Shown here piece after piece: positions 28,714-39,044 of a stretch of 64,000 nt of DNA. Below the pieces are notes generated by a model. It had not been told where the DNA came from. It saw only the letters and a list, made by a program, of their open reading frames with translations, and ran no database searches. A program made the translations under genes and the position numbers. Position 1 is the stretch's first letter. Each line of letters starts with the position of its first letter. Origin of the DNA: Paenibacillus sp. G2S3 (lineage in GTDB: Bacteria > Bacillota > Bacilli > Paenibacillales > Paenibacillaceae); NCBI RefSeq assembly GCF_030123105.1, contig NZ_CP126095.1, positions 2,170,001 through 2,234,000 of the forward strand. Reading direction: 5' to 3'.

Positions 28714-30546
28714 ATGAAATATAGCAATTTAGAAGAGTGTGTTAATGATTTAGAGAAACATGGACATTTGGTTCGTATTCGTGAAGAAGTGGACCCTTAT
28801 CTGGAGATGGCCGCGATTCACTTAAAGGTTTATGAAGCCGGTGGACCGGCATTATTATTTGAAAATGTAAAAGGCTCGGAATTTCGTGCCGTATCTAATC
28901 TTTTTGGAACCCTAGAGCGCAGTAAGTTTATCTTTCGGCGTACTTGGAATTCTACACATAACGTAATTGCACTTCGTAACGATCCAGTAAAAGCACTCAA
29001 AAATCCTTTTAAATATGTAGGGACCGGACTATCCGCGAGAAAAGCATTGCCTATCAAAAAGCCAGGGGGTTTACCAAGTGGTTTTCAGGAAATCAGTATT
29101 TCTGATCTTCCGCTGATCACACATTGGCCAGAGGATGGTGGCGCTTTTGTCACATTGCCGCAAGTGTATTCTGAAGATCCAGACAAGCCAGGCATTATGA
29201 ACTCCAATCTGGGGATGTACCGTGTGCAGTTGAATGGTAATGATTATGAGCTCAATAAAGAGGTTGGCATTCATTATCAAATTCATCGCGGTATCGGCGT
29301 GCATCAAGAAAGAGCTAATCGAAAAGGAGAACCGCTTAAAGTGAGCTGTTTTATCGGCGGACCACCAGCGCATACGTTATCGGCTGTAATGCCATTGCCA
29401 GAGGGTATGAGTGAGATGATCGTTGCCGGTTTACTTTCGGGACGTCATTTTAGCTACAGCTATGTAGATGGATATTGTATCAGCAATGATGCGGACTTTG
29501 TGATCACAGGGGAAATTCATCCTAGTGAGACGAAGCCAGAAGGGCCATTTGGCGATCATTTAGGCTATTATAGCTTGGTGCATCCTTTTCCAGTTATGAA
29601 AGTACATAAAGTGTACGCTAAAAAGAATGCAATCTTTCCATTTACGGTTGTCGGCAGACCCCCACAAGAGGATACCGCTTTTGGCGAGTTAATTCACGAG
29701 TTGACGGGCGGAGCTATTCGCCAAGAAATCCCGGGCGTTAAAGAAGTTCACGCAGTCGATGCTGCGGGAGTTCATCCCCTTCTGTTTGCGATTGGCAGTG
29801 AACGTTATACGCCTTATCAACAAGTGAAGCAGCCAGCGGAGATTCTTACGATCGCGAATCGGATATTAGGCACAGGTCAGCTTAGTTTGGCTAAATTCTT
29901 GTTTATTACAGCCGAAGAGAAACAGCCTATCAGCACACATGATGTTGAGGATTTCTTGACATATATCCTAGAGCGAATTAATCTTCGCAGAGATATTCAT
30001 TTCTATACGAACACAACGATTGATACCCTTGATTATTCCGGCACAGGATTAAACAGCGGAAGTAAGGTGATTTTCGCTGCAGTTGGGGAGAAGAAAAGAG
30101 AGCTATGTACAGAGGTTCCTGACATTCTTCAAGAGCTACAAGAATTTGGACATGCAAAAATGGTGATGCCGGGTCTTGTGGCGCTTCAAGCCTCTAAATT
30201 CACAAATTACGCTGAAGCAGCGCAGGAAATGAACAAGCTTAGCGAAGTGATTCAAGAACAGGGAGCACTCCCATCTTGTCCGATGATTATTGTGTGTGAT
30301 GATAGCGAGTTTTTAAGTGAAAGAATTGAGAATTTCCTATGGGCAACGTTCACACGCAGTAATCCTTCTCATGATATTTATGGTGTGAACAGTTCTACGG
30401 AGTATAAGCATTGGTCATGTGATAACGTGATTATTGATGCGCGTGTAAAACCTCATCAAGCGCCACCATTAATTCCGGATCCAGCGGTTCAAAAGCATAT
30501 CGAACGATTATTTGCTCCAGGTGGGAGCTTAAACGGCAAAATCTAA
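28714..30546 (+). CDS. UbiD-family (prenylated-FMN) decarboxylase
   Basis: This is a 610-residue member of the reversible decarboxylases that use prenylated FMN. Family signatures are the N-terminal LEECVNDLEKHGHLVRIREEVDPYLEM, NLGMYRVQLN, the cofactor segment HYQIHRGIGVHQERA, FIGGPPAHTLSAVMPLPEGMSE, and the hallmark KPEGPFGDHLGYYS with the catalytic acidic residues near 275. The protein is longer than E. coli UbiD (about 500 residues) and closer to the long branch annotated in menaquinone- or aromatic-acid-decarboxylating proteins. No UbiX flavin prenyltransferase gene is next to it, so the cofactor must come from elsewhere. The substrate is probably an aromatic or quinone-precursor acid, which is inference from the family. 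Confidence 0.85.
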   Translation: MKYSNLEECVNDLEKHGHLVRIREEVDPYLEMAAIHLKVYEAGGPALLFENVKGSEFRAVSNLFGTLERSKFIFRRTWNSTHNVIALRNDPVKALKNPFKYVGTGLSARKALPIKKPGGLPSGFQEISISDLPLITHWPEDGGAFVTLPQVYSEDPDKPGIMNSNLGMYRVQLNGNDYELNKEVGIHYQIHRGIGVHQERANRKGEPLKVSCFIGGPPAHTLSAVMPLPEGMSEMIVAGLLSGRHFSYSYVDGYCISNDADFVITGEIHPSETKPEGPFGDHLGYYSLVHPFPVMKVHKVYAKKNAIFPFTVVGRPPQEDTAFGELIHELTGGAIRQEIPGVKEVHAVDAAGVHPLLFAIGSERYTPYQQVKQPAEILTIANRILGTGQLSLAKFLFITAEEKQPISTHDVEDFLTYILERINLRRDIHFYTNTTIDTLDYSGTGLNSGSKVIFAAVGEKKRELCTEVPDILQELQEFGHAKMVMPGLVALQASKFTNYAEAAQEMNKLSEVIQEQGALPSCPMIIVCDDSEFLSERIENFLWATFTRSNPSHDIYGVNSSTEYKHWSCDNVIIDARVKPHQAPPLIPDPAVQKHIERLFAPGGSLNGKI

Positions 30547-30555
30547 CCATAACTC

Positions 30556-30589
30556 AAAGACCTTCTTGGGAAACCAAGGAGGTCTTTTT
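30556..30589 (+). terminator. Rho-independent terminator after the UbiD-family gene
   Basis: AAAGACCTTCTTGG pairs with CCAAGGAGGTCTTT around a GAAA tetraloop and is followed by TT. Confidence 0.88.
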
Positions 30590-30663
30590 GCTGTTTTTCG
30601 AAATGATTTTGCTCTTATGAAATTAAAAACGAATAGGTGTATTTCTAGGTTTTATGTCCCAGC

Positions 30664-30691
30664 TTGTCACAAAATCGTAGGATTTTATAAC
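30664..30691 (+). promoter_or_regulatory. Candidate sigma-A promoter upstream of the CE12-PL11 gene
   Basis: TTGTCA (30664-30669) is separated by 16 bases from TATAAC (30686-30691). It would give a leader of roughly 265 bases before ATG 30966, containing a strong but apparently unused Shine-Dalgarno sequence and the cre-like site. The spacing is slightly short, so support is moderate. Confidence 0.35.
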
Positions 30692-30888
30692 TATAAGCGA
30701 GTGAATTGAACGGTTTAGTGTATGATAAACTCTGTTTTTTAAATGTTCATAGTGAAACTTAGGTGGTAGTATCGTGTTGGATATGATTGCATCTGGAAAT
30801 TATTCTCCAGAAAAGTATCTGAGTAAGGAGGAGGGGATACGCGCACGAAGTGAACTTATATTTGAAGAACGAATAACAACGAAGCTTA

Positions 30889-30904
30889 TTGTAAGCGTTT
30901 ACTA
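30889..30904 (+). promoter_or_regulatory. Candidate cre (CcpA catabolite-repression) site
   Basis: TTGTAAGCGTTTACTA matches the Bacillus cre consensus WTGNAARCGNWWWCAW at 15 of 16 positions (only the A after the second-half C differs). It lies 62 bases before the likely ATG 30966 of the secreted rhamnogalacturonan-degrading protein. That is a sensible place for glucose repression by CcpA roadblock or promoter interference. Confidence 0.6.
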
Positions 30905-30965
30905 CAACTGGGCCAGATGCGTACTAAGTTCTTTTAATCATAAGAAAGCGGGTGAAGCACGGAAG

Positions 30966-33900
30966 ATGAAGAGAAATAAAATGGGGAATAAAATACTTAT
31001 TGTGTTATTGTCGTGGATCTTCATTTGTTCATCTCTATTTCCCTCTACAACATTTGGGGTGCAACCAGCCAGTGCGGATTCAGGTCCAATAACTTTGCTA
31101 TATGATTTTGGAACGGCGACAAGTCCTGTAATGAGTGGTTATACAGGGGTGCATGAATCTAAGTTGTATACGAAGGAGCTAGGGTATGGTCTAGATCAGG
31201 CAGTTGCCTCGAGAAATCGCTCGGGTGGAGATGCGCTGACTAATGATTTTGTACTGGGTTTGTCCTATTCCTTTCTGGTGGATCTTCCTAATGGGGATTA
31301 CGACGTGACTATATTCTCAGGAGATTTATTGGCAGGTACGAGTACAACTAAAACTACGATTACTTTGGAAGGAATAACGGCCGGTTCAATAAGCAGCAAG
31401 CAGGCTGTAAATCAAGCCACCTACCGCACGACTGTCCAAGACGGTCAACTGACCGTTGGCATTACGGGTACAGGGGTTGGGGGATATTTAAATGGACTTA
31501 TGATTCAGCAAATCGTGCCCGGTCCATTGAAGGCTCCTGAGGGCTTAGCGGTTACGAATCTTTCGCCTACTGCGGTTTCCTTGGGGTGGAGCAGCGTGAC
31601 GGAAGCGGTCTATTACAATATATATCGGACTGAGCTTCCAAGCGGAACAATCCAACCGGTAGCTCAAGTTGCTGTTAACAGCTATGTGGATTCAGACGTA
31701 AATGAAGGCGGTGGCTACATTTATAATGTGTCTGCTGTCAATGGAACTGGTGAGGAGTCTGCTTTGAGCGCATCTGTGACGGTAGATAAAATTCCGGGTG
31801 TAGAGGTTCCAGCAGCACCAACTGGCCTTTCAATTGTCAGTGTAGGTATAAGTTCTGTTCAACTAAGTTGGAACAATGTGGCTGGAGCAACCCGTTATAC
31901 AATCTTAAGGTCTGATTCAGCAGATGGAACCTTCCATGAGATTGGGCAGTCGGAGACGGCGACATTTACAGATGTAGCAGTGGATACCTCTAAACGGCAA
32001 TATTATGGGGTAAAAGCTGCTAATGCCCAAGGAGAATCCCAGTTATCTAACAAAGTGGAAAGTTTGGTATACACGCCACCGGTAACATTGCCAGATGGAA
32101 ATGTATATTCCTTTGATTTTGGCCCAGGTGCTGCGGCGGAAGGCTATCTTAAGGTAGATGCCGGAGTATCTTATTCTCCTGCCGTTAAATATGGCTTTAC
32201 GGATATATCAAAGGTAACGGGTGTAGACCGGGGAACCTCTGATCCTTTGCGATCAGACTTTGTAGTACCTAAGGAAACTACTTTTAATGTGGATTTACCG
32301 AATGGCGATTATACTGTCTCACTTATCGCTGGAGATAGCGCCGGAGACACAGACATTGGCATCAAGGTTGAATCCATTCAAAAGGTTCAGCAGACAAGTA
32401 AAACAAATGGTCAGTATTTGGAAATGAACTTTGATATCGCTTTGGTGGATGGTCAAATGAACTTTGTATTCTCTGGCACGAAGCCTAATATCAATGCTCT
32501 TGTGATTACTAAGCAGCCAGATCGTCCTGCTAATGAATTGCCTGCAGTTTATATTGCGGGTGATTCCACTGTGCAGACTTATGATCCTTACTGGATACCA
32601 CAGGCTGGCTGGGGGCAAATGATCGCGGAATTCTTTAGTCAGGAGGTAACCTTTAAGAATCACGCAATCGGAGGTCGCAGCTCTAAGTCATTTATTGTAG
32701 AGGGACGGCTGGATGAAGTACTGCGAAAGATACAGCCGGGTGATTATTTCCTTATCCAGTTTGGCCACAATGACGCAACGATTAGCGTTCCTGATCGGTA
32801 TGCCTCACCAGCGGATTACAAAAATTATTTAAAAACATATGTTGAGGGTGCTAGACAAAGAGGAGCCACTCCGATTCTGGTGACCCCAATGGGGCGCAGA
32901 GATTTTAATGCTGCCACGGGAAAATTTAATGTGAGTTTCCCTGAATATGTGCAAGCGATGAAAGAGGTAGCCAATGAGCTGCATGTGGATTTGGTTGATC
33001 TTAGCGCGCTAAGTGTCGCTTATTACAATTCTATCGGTTTTGCAGCTACACGCTCTGTATTCCTTCACCTCGATGCCGGGATATATGGTGCTTTTCCGAA
33101 TGGATCGGCAGACGATACTCACTTTCAAGAGTATGGAGCGATCCAAATGGCCCGCCTGCTGGCGAAAGGAATTGAGCAATTAAACATTCCGCTTTCCAGC
33201 TTTGTACAGGACATTAAGCAACCCGAAACAGTGCCTGCAAAACCAAAAGGTCTTGTAGCGGGAAGTATCAGTAATGCAGGTGCAGTGCTGAAGTGGGATA
33301 AAGTAGAGGGCGCTGATATTTATAAAATCTATCGTAAGCTAGCGTCAGAAGCTGAATCTGCTTATACATTGGCAGGAACAGCCACTGTTCCAACTTTAAC
33401 ATTAAGCGGGATGGCAGAAGGTAACAGCTACTCAGTCCGAGTGACTGCAGTCAATGGACTAGGTGAGTCTCAGCCTTCGGATGAAGTGAAGCTGACTACG
33501 AAATCTGCGCAGTATCGTTATGATTTTGGACCTGTTGGCTCACCCGTTGCGGCAGGTTATACGGAAGTGAATCGTAACGTACTTTATACATCAGAGCGTG
33601 GATACGGTCTGACCTCAAGCGAAGGTATGATCGATCGAGATCGCGGTAGTGCGACTGATGCCCTTCGTAGAGATTTCGTTATCTATTTTGGAGGATCGTA
33701 TGAATTTAAAGTTGATTTACCGAATGGTTATTACTCCGTTAAGACCTATACAGGAGATTGGATTGGTTCTGCCAAGACGAACGTAGCGATTGAAGGCAAA
33801 GATTATGGAACGGTCTCCTCAGGCAAGGAAAATATTGCTGAGAAGCTGTATAACCAAATCGCTGTCAAAGATGGTCAGATGAATCTTGTTTTTAGTGGCA

Positions 33901-36900
33901 CAACGGCCCATCTCAATGGACTGGAAATCACACCTCTATTATTAGCTCCAACGAATCTGAAGCTGGGTGGTCTGGATTTAAACAGCGAGCCTATTACAGC
34001 CAATCTTTCTTGGGATGAAATGGATGGTGCACTGAAATACCGAGTCTATCGGCAGGCAACTGTTGCTAGCAGCGCGGAGCTGCTAGGTGAAACAACGGGG
34101 CCAGTTTACACAGATACTACTGCGGATATCGGTATGGAATACATCTATACGGTAACTTCGGTCGATAGCACAGGACTGGAATCCGTAGGCTCCAATGCCT
34201 TAAAGGTGTCTATGATTGATCCATCTGTTGCAAAAGCAGCCGTACCTAGTGGTCTAGCTGTACAATCTACCAACAAAAATGATGTGACCTTTACGTGGAA
34301 TGAAGTGCCTGATGCCCGGATGTTCAACATTTATCGTGCGAAATCCGCAGACGGTGAGTTCATCCTGATCGGCAAATCATTTGAAGCTTCGTACACAGAC
34401 ACTACTATTCTGAGTACGATTCCTTACTATTACAAAGTAGCCTCGGTCAACGCTGGGGGCATCTCTAATCTATCCGCTACACTGGAAACCTCAGCGGTGA
34501 CAACACTATATCGGAAGATGGAAGCGCTGGATCGTGCGCCTGTTGCGGTTAAGACAGATGCGGGTGTTTATATCAGCTGGCGGATGTTAGGTCTGGATTC
34601 AGAATCGATTGGATTCAATCTGTATCGTGGGGAAGAGAAGCTAAATGATTCGTTAATTACGCAAAGCACGAACTATCTCGACACTTCCGGTACAGCTGAC
34701 GCCAAGTACAGAATTACATCAGTAATCAATGGAGTCGAAAAAGCGGCTTCGGAAGAATTCAGCGTATGGCAGAAGCAATACCTATCTATCCCCTTGCAAA
34801 AACCAGCAGATGATTACACCAAAGATGGTCAGCCTTATACGTATAGTGCAGGGGATGCAAGTGTAGGGGATGTGGATGGTGATGGGGTGTACGAAATCAT
34901 CATGTTATGGTCGCCTTCGAACAGCAAAGATAATTCCCAGGCAGGTTACACAGGACTAGTCTACATGGATGCTTATAAGCTAGATGGCACACGTTTATGG
35001 CGGATTAATTTAGGGCCTAATATCCGTGCTGGCGCGCATTATTCACCATTCATGGTTTACGATTTGGACAGTGATGGTCGTGCTGAGATTATGCTGAAGA
35101 CAGCAGATGGTACGGTTGATGGTCAAGGTACCGTGATCGGTGATGCAAGTGCAGACTATCGCAATAGCTCGGGTTATGTGCTCCTCGGCAATGAGTATTT
35201 AACAGTGTTCGAAGGGGCAACAGGCCGGGCAGTGGATACGGTTAGTTATGATCCGCCGCGTGGTGATGTGGGCGCTTGGGGCGATGCCTATGGTAATCGG
35301 GTGGACCGCTTTTTAGCCGCCGTAGCTTACTTAGATGGTGAACAGCCAAGCGTGATTTTTAGCCGTGGTTATTACACTAGAACCGTGCTTGCAGCTTACA
35401 ATTATCGTGGTGGCAAGCTCGAAAAAGTATGGCGTTTCGATTCCAACGATGAAGGATATGGAGAGTATGCCGGTCAAGGCAACCATAACCTTTCTGTTGG
35501 AGATGTAGACGGTGATGGGAAGGATGAGATAACCTTCGGTGCGATGGCGATCGATGATGATGGATTACCACTGTACAATACAAAGCTTGGTCATGGGGAT
35601 GCAATCCATTTCGGAGACCTTGACCCTACCAGACCTGGACTGGAAGTCTTTGATGTTCATGAGCATACGGATTCGAAATATGGTATTGAAATGCGCGATG
35701 CAGCTACAGGGGAAACCTTATGGGGTGTGTTCACGGGAATTGATACTGGACGCGGAATGTCAGCAGATATTGACCCGCGTTATACCGGTGAAGAGGTATG
35801 GGCTGCAACGATTACCAATGAGGTGCAGATTCCTGTTACAGGCGTATATAGTGCACAGGGAGAGCTAATCACGAATAAGCTGCCTTCTTCTACGAATTTT
35901 GGCATTTGGTGGGACGGTGATCTTTTACGTGAATTGCTGGATTCTAATCGAGTGGATAAGTGGGATTACACCAACCAGACAACAGCTAATTTGTTGACGG
36001 CAACTGGAGCCTCTTCTAATAATGGCACCAAGGCGAATCCGAGCTTGCAGGCGGATCTGTTCGGGGATTGGCGTGAAGAAGTGATCTGGCGAGCAACGGA
36101 CAGTTCTGAATTACGAATCTATACAACAACGGATATGACAGATTATCGTATTCGCACTTTGATGCATGATCCGATCTACCGACTGGGAGTGGCTTGGCAG
36201 AACGTGGGTTATAATCAACCTCCGCATCCTGGATTTTTTCTTGGCGAAGGCATGGAACTACCAGCTGCACCAAAAATTCAATATGTAGGCTCGCCTGTGG
36301 AAACAGAGGACACTACGCCGCCTGTAATCACTGGTTTACCTTCTATTCAAATGAGTGAATCGGATATCTTGAAGGTACAGGTCGTAGCAGAAGATCCTGA
36401 GTCTGGTATTCGTAGTCTGGATATCACCTTTGATGGAAAAGAAGTTGTCTATGGAGATGAGATTCCACTCAAAGGACTTGCGGGATCGCATACGTTCATC
36501 GCAACAGCTGTGAATAACGCTGGACTCTCGACGACTGAACAAGTAATTGTGGTCGTAAGTGGACCTCAGAAGGCAACAGGAGTTCCGGGACAACCGGTTC
36601 TATCCAATAACAATGGGCAGGATATAGGACTCTTGGACGGGGATTACAAAATCACAATGAATATGTGGTGGGGCAATAACGGTACGGTCTACAAGCTTTA
36701 TGAGAACGGTACCTTGATTGACACGCAAACCTTACGTGATGACTCCCCAGCCGCACAGACCGCGATGACTAGTGTTACTGGAAAAGAAAACGGAACCTAT
36801 ACCTACAAGGCTGAGCTAACCAATGCTTTTGGAACAACGGCATCTACTTCTCATGTGGTTACTGTGAAGGATGCTGCGCCAGGTAAGCCAGTGTTATCTA

Positions 36901-37154
36901 ATGACAACTGGGATGGTGATGGAGAGTATAAAGTGACCATGAATCTATGGTGGGGGATGAACGGCAAAGTGTATCGCTTGTATGAGAATGGAGTACTGAT
37001 CGATACACAGACTTTAACAGCAAATACTCCGAATGCCCAAACGGCTTCTACTTCTATCACGAATCGATCTCCGGGTGCTTATGAATACCGGGTAGAACTG
37101 ATGAATGATCAAGGCGTAAGTGAAAGTACAGTCATGAAAGTCACGGTAAAATAA
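30966..37154 (+). CDS. Secreted bifunctional rhamnogalacturonan acetylesterase (CE12-like) / rhamnogalacturonan lyase (PL11)
   Basis: This exported enzyme of about 2062 residues should remove acetyl groups from, and cleave by beta-elimination, the rhamnogalacturonan-I backbone. The frame is open from GTG 30774, but the signal peptide ([17 protein letters not shown], cleavage near ASA/DS) begins only after ATG 30966. Domains in order are: galactose-binding jelly-roll (about 42-185), two FN3, a second jelly-roll (379-515), SGNH esterase (527-742; GDST with S534, FGHND, DDTH with D716 and H719), FN3, a third jelly-roll (849-993), two FN3, PL11 eight-bladed propeller (about 1182-1778; calcium-loop repeats [30 protein letters not shown]), an Ig-like domain and two related C-terminal beta modules ([17 protein letters not shown]). 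There is no SLH anchor, so it is probably released. Confidence 0.93.
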   Translation: MKRNKMGNKILIVLLSWIFICSSLFPSTTFGVQPASADSGPITLLYDFGTATSPVMSGYTGVHESKLYTKELGYGLDQAVASRNRSGGDALTNDFVLGLSYSFLVDLPNGDYDVTIFSGDLLAGTSTTKTTITLEGITAGSISSKQAVNQATYRTTVQDGQLTVGITGTGVGGYLNGLMIQQIVPGPLKAPEGLAVTNLSPTAVSLGWSSVTEAVYYNIYRTELPSGTIQPVAQVAVNSYVDSDVNEGGGYIYNVSAVNGTGEESALSASVTVDKIPGVEVPAAPTGLSIVSVGISSVQLSWNNVAGATRYTILRSDSADGTFHEIGQSETATFTDVAVDTSKRQYYGVKAANAQGESQLSNKVESLVYTPPVTLPDGNVYSFDFGPGAAAEGYLKVDAGVSYSPAVKYGFTDISKVTGVDRGTSDPLRSDFVVPKETTFNVDLPNGDYTVSLIAGDSAGDTDIGIKVESIQKVQQTSKTNGQYLEMNFDIALVDGQMNFVFSGTKPNINALVITKQPDRPANELPAVYIAGDSTVQTYDPYWIPQAGWGQMIAEFFSQEVTFKNHAIGGRSSKSFIVEGRLDEVLRKIQPGDYFLIQFGHNDATISVPDRYASPADYKNYLKTYVEGARQRGATPILVTPMGRRDFNAATGKFNVSFPEYVQAMKEVANELHVDLVDLSALSVAYYNSIGFAATRSVFLHLDAGIYGAFPNGSADDTHFQEYGAIQMARLLAKGIEQLNIPLSSFVQDIKQPETVPAKPKGLVAGSISNAGAVLKWDKVEGADIYKIYRKLASEAESAYTLAGTATVPTLTLSGMAEGNSYSVRVTAVNGLGESQPSDEVKLTTKSAQYRYDFGPVGSPVAAGYTEVNRNVLYTSERGYGLTSSEGMIDRDRGSATDALRRDFVIYFGGSYEFKVDLPNGYYSVKTYTGDWIGSAKTNVAIEGKDYGTVSSGKENIAEKLYNQIAVKDGQMNLVFSGTTAHLNGLEITPLLLAPTNLKLGGLDLNSEPITANLSWDEMDGALKYRVYRQATVASSAELLGETTGPVYTDTTADIGMEYIYTVTSVDSTGLESVGSNALKVSMIDPSVAKAAVPSGLAVQSTNKNDVTFTWNEVPDARMFNIYRAKSADGEFILIGKSFEASYTDTTILSTIPYYYKVASVNAGGISNLSATLETSAVTTLYRKMEALDRAPVAVKTDAGVYISWRMLGLDSESIGFNLYRGEEKLNDSLITQSTNYLDTSGTADAKYRITSVINGVEKAASEEFSVWQKQYLSIPLQKPADDYTKDGQPYTYSAGDASVGDVDGDGVYEIIMLWSPSNSKDNSQAGYTGLVYMDAYKLDGTRLWRINLGPNIRAGAHYSPFMVYDLDSDGRAEIMLKTADGTVDGQGTVIGDASADYRNSSGYVLLGNEYLTVFEGATGRAVDTVSYDPPRGDVGAWGDAYGNRVDRFLAAVAYLDGEQPSVIFSRGYYTRTVLAAYNYRGGKLEKVWRFDSNDEGYGEYAGQGNHNLSVGDVDGDGKDEITFGAMAIDDDGLPLYNTKLGHGDAIHFGDLDPTRPGLEVFDVHEHTDSKYGIEMRDAATGETLWGVFTGIDTGRGMSADIDPRYTGEEVWAATITNEVQIPVTGVYSAQGELITNKLPSSTNFGIWWDGDLLRELLDSNRVDKWDYTNQTTANLLTATGASSNNGTKANPSLQADLFGDWREEVIWRATDSSELRIYTTTDMTDYRIRTLMHDPIYRLGVAWQNVGYNQPPHPGFFLGEGMELPAAPKIQYVGSPVETEDTTPPVITGLPSIQMSESDILKVQVVAEDPESGIRSLDITFDGKEVVYGDEIPLKGLAGSHTFIATAVNNAGLSTTEQVIVVVSGPQKATGVPGQPVLSNNNGQDIGLLDGDYKITMNMWWGNNGTVYKLYENGTLIDTQTLRDDSPAAQTAMTSVTGKENGTYTYKAELTNAFGTTASTSHVVTVKDAAPGKPVLSNDNWDGDGEYKVTMNLWWGMNGKVYRLYENGVLIDTQTLTANTPNAQTASTSITNRSPGAYEYRVELMNDQGVSESTVMKVTVK

Positions 37155-37167
37155 CTAAGCAATAGTT

Positions 37168-37209
37168 AAAAAAGCGCCTACGTCGGTAATATCCGGCTAG
37201 GCGCTTTTT
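37168..37209. terminator. Rho-independent terminator after the CE12-PL11 gene
   Basis: AAAAAGCGCCTA pairs with TAGGCGCTTTTT, with an inner CGG/CCG extension and a T tract, shortly after the stop codon. Confidence 0.9.
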
Positions 37210-37303
37210 CGAGATTATCTAAGATTTAAAGGATTCTGCAAGACTATTTCCACTATCATCGTCATATGAATCTATACAACGAATGATAGGGAGGATTGTA
37301 ATT

Positions 37304-37768
37304 ATGGAATTGACGGATATCATCTCTAAGATTGTGGTAGTTATACATGTTATAGCATCCATAGTCGGAATTGGGCCAGCTTTTGTGCTGCCAATACTGA
37401 CAAGCTCTGCCAAGACTGGCAGCCAGCTTCGTTTTGTATTTGGCATAATGAAGAAAATAAACAGATTCCCTAAGACGGGTGGGATCACCCTAATTCTTAC
37501 AGGCATTTTGTTAATGATCATTGATAAAATGGGCTTGTCGGTGTTGTGGATCGATCTTTCGTTATTATTTTTTATCGTGATAGAAGTCATTATTATTGGA
37601 TTTGTTGAGCCTCGATTGAAAAAGCTGACCCAGCTCGTGATGGCGAGTGAAGGCGACGAAATACCTGTAGGCTACACCGCCGCTATAAACAAGATCGCTC
37701 CGTTAGAAGCAGCTGTTCATGTGCTCACTATCGTCATTATTATATTAATGGTAGTAAAGCCGGTATAA
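37304..37768 (+). CDS. DUF2269-family integral membrane protein
   Basis: This is a small membrane protein of 154 residues with four predicted hydrophobic helices: KIVVVIHVIASIVGIGPAFVLPIL; the GGITLILTGILLMII region; VLWIDLSLLFFIVIEVIIIGFV; and VHVLTIVIIILMVVKP at the C-terminus. The pattern and the early conserved HVIASIVGIGPAF segment fit the DUF2269 family, whose function is unknown. The frame extends to ATG 37283, but ATG 37304 is preceded by AGGGAGG at about 9 bases. Its last 29 bases overlap the 3' end of the convergent glycosyltransferase gene, so the two share no room for a terminator. Confidence 0.75.
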   Translation: MELTDIISKIVVVIHVIASIVGIGPAFVLPILTSSAKTGSQLRFVFGIMKKINRFPKTGGITLILTGILLMIIDKMGLSVLWIDLSLLFFIVIEVIIIGFVEPRLKKLTQLVMASEGDEIPVGYTAAINKIAPLEAAVHVLTIVIIILMVVKPV

Positions 37769-38900
37769 GATCGAAGCGTCTATTCTCAAGGATCTCTTCA
37801 TAATCGCGAATGAGTCCATCAAAAATGGACTCCCACGAGCGGCCGAGTGCCAGCTGTCGCCCCTCATACCCCATAGCAGTCAGCTTTTGGGGTTGCTCTA
37901 TACATGCGCAAATCTCACGAATAAAAGCACCCGGGGAACGAGGTGGGGCGATCATTCCTGTGCGACCGGGTATAACCAGATCCTTCACCCCACCTTCATT
38001 TACGGCGAGGACAGGCAGTCCAGAGGCCATGGCTTCAAGGACAACATTACCGAAGGTTTCCGTACTGGAAGGGAAGACAAATAGATCAGCTGAGGCATAC
38101 AATTGAGCAAGCTCATCACCGTGCTTGTAGCCCGTAAACGTGACATTTTGTGGTGCCTGCGCCCGCATCTCTGATAATAAGGGACCGTCTCCAACAATTA
38201 ACCAATGAACCTGAGCTTGCATAGACTCGGGCAATTGCTGCATGGTGATAGCAAGGGTATTGATATCTTTTTCAGGGGCGATTCTTCCTACATATAGCAG
38301 TAGTAAAGGTGCGCTAATTCCGTAACGATCACGGACCTGATGGCTGCGTTTTTTCGGAGTGTAGAGATTGCAGTCGATGCCTCTAGACCAAAGCTTCAAA
38401 CGTTGAAAACCTTGAGCTTGGAGGGAATCGAGTGTTTCGTTGGAGGGCGCGAAGGTAACATCGCAGGTTCGATGAAACCACTTCATGTACTTCCAATAAA
38501 GAGGTGCGATTTTTTTCATCCGATAATATTCAAGATAGCGATCAAAATGGGTATGGTAGGAGGCGACATGAGGCAGGCCAAGCTTTCGCGCATAGCGAAG
38601 GCCGCATAGACCGATATTGAACGGAGTAGCCAAATGAAGCAGATCGGGTCGAAAAGCTTTTAGCTCTGATTGGATGGAGGACATATTCGGCAGTGCGAGT
38701 CTACATTCTGGGTATAAGAAAAAGGGGATACTGGTAATGGGACGTATGGGATCAGCATAACTGTCTTCAGGAGCAGATTTCGGCGAAAATAGCAGATGCT
38801 CGATACCTCGCCGGTTCAAATGAGTGGTTAAGCGCTGAAGCGTAAGGGAAACACCATTCGTTTGCGGAAGAAATGTGTCTGTAAATAAAGCAAGACGCAT
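37740..38900 (-). CDS. GT4-family glycosyltransferase
   Basis: This is a cytoplasmic, GT-B fold retaining glycosyltransferase of 386 residues. The N-terminal MRLALFTDTFLPQTNGVSLTLQRL is typical of the GtfA/PimB-like mannosyl- or glucosyltransferases that act on diacylglycerol or prenyl-linked acceptors. LLYVGRIAPEKDINTL begins the donor domain, and FVFPSSTETFGNVVLEAMASGLPVLAVNEGG holds the E-x7-E motif that binds the nucleotide sugar. ATG 38900 has GGGAGGGG a few bases upstream and is preferred to the upstream alternative at 38936. A lipid-linked glycan or glycolipid product is likely, but donor and acceptor are not known. It is not obviously part of the pectin locus. Confidence 0.85.
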   Translation of the reverse strand: MRLALFTDTFLPQTNGVSLTLQRLTTHLNRRGIEHLLFSPKSAPEDSYADPIRPITSIPFFLYPECRLALPNMSSIQSELKAFRPDLLHLATPFNIGLCGLRYARKLGLPHVASYHTHFDRYLEYYRMKKIAPLYWKYMKWFHRTCDVTFAPSNETLDSLQAQGFQRLKLWSRGIDCNLYTPKKRSHQVRDRYGISAPLLLLYVGRIAPEKDINTLAITMQQLPESMQAQVHWLIVGDGPLLSEMRAQAPQNVTFTGYKHGDELAQLYASADLFVFPSSTETFGNVVLEAMASGLPVLAVNEGGVKDLVIPGRTGMIAPPRSPGAFIREICACIEQPQKLTAMGYEGRQLALGRSWESIFDGLIRDYEEILENRRFDLIPALLPLI

Positions 38901-38983
38901 AGAACCCCTCCCAGGTACTCTTGATGTCTTGATCATAACAGTCCATTATTTCATGGAGGTCAAACGGATGTTAAACAGAATAT

Positions 38984-39026
38984 AAAAATCCACTGCACAA
39001 GGTAATGAGGTATACAGTGGATTTTT
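38984..39026. terminator. Terminator at the end of the minus-strand pectin group
   Basis: AAAAATCCACTG (38984-38995) pairs with CAGTGGATTTTT (39015-39026). On the minus strand it follows the stop of the sugar isomerase-like gene by about 20 bases and ends in T residues. Confidence 0.85.
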
Positions 39027-39044
39027 TTGTATGAGAGCTTATAT

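Noticed and set aside
37740..38936. Assigning the GT4 gene to the pectin operon
   Set aside because: It is separated from the minus-strand pectin group by a bidirectional terminator and has its own strong ribosome binding site. Its family makes glycolipids or wall glycans.
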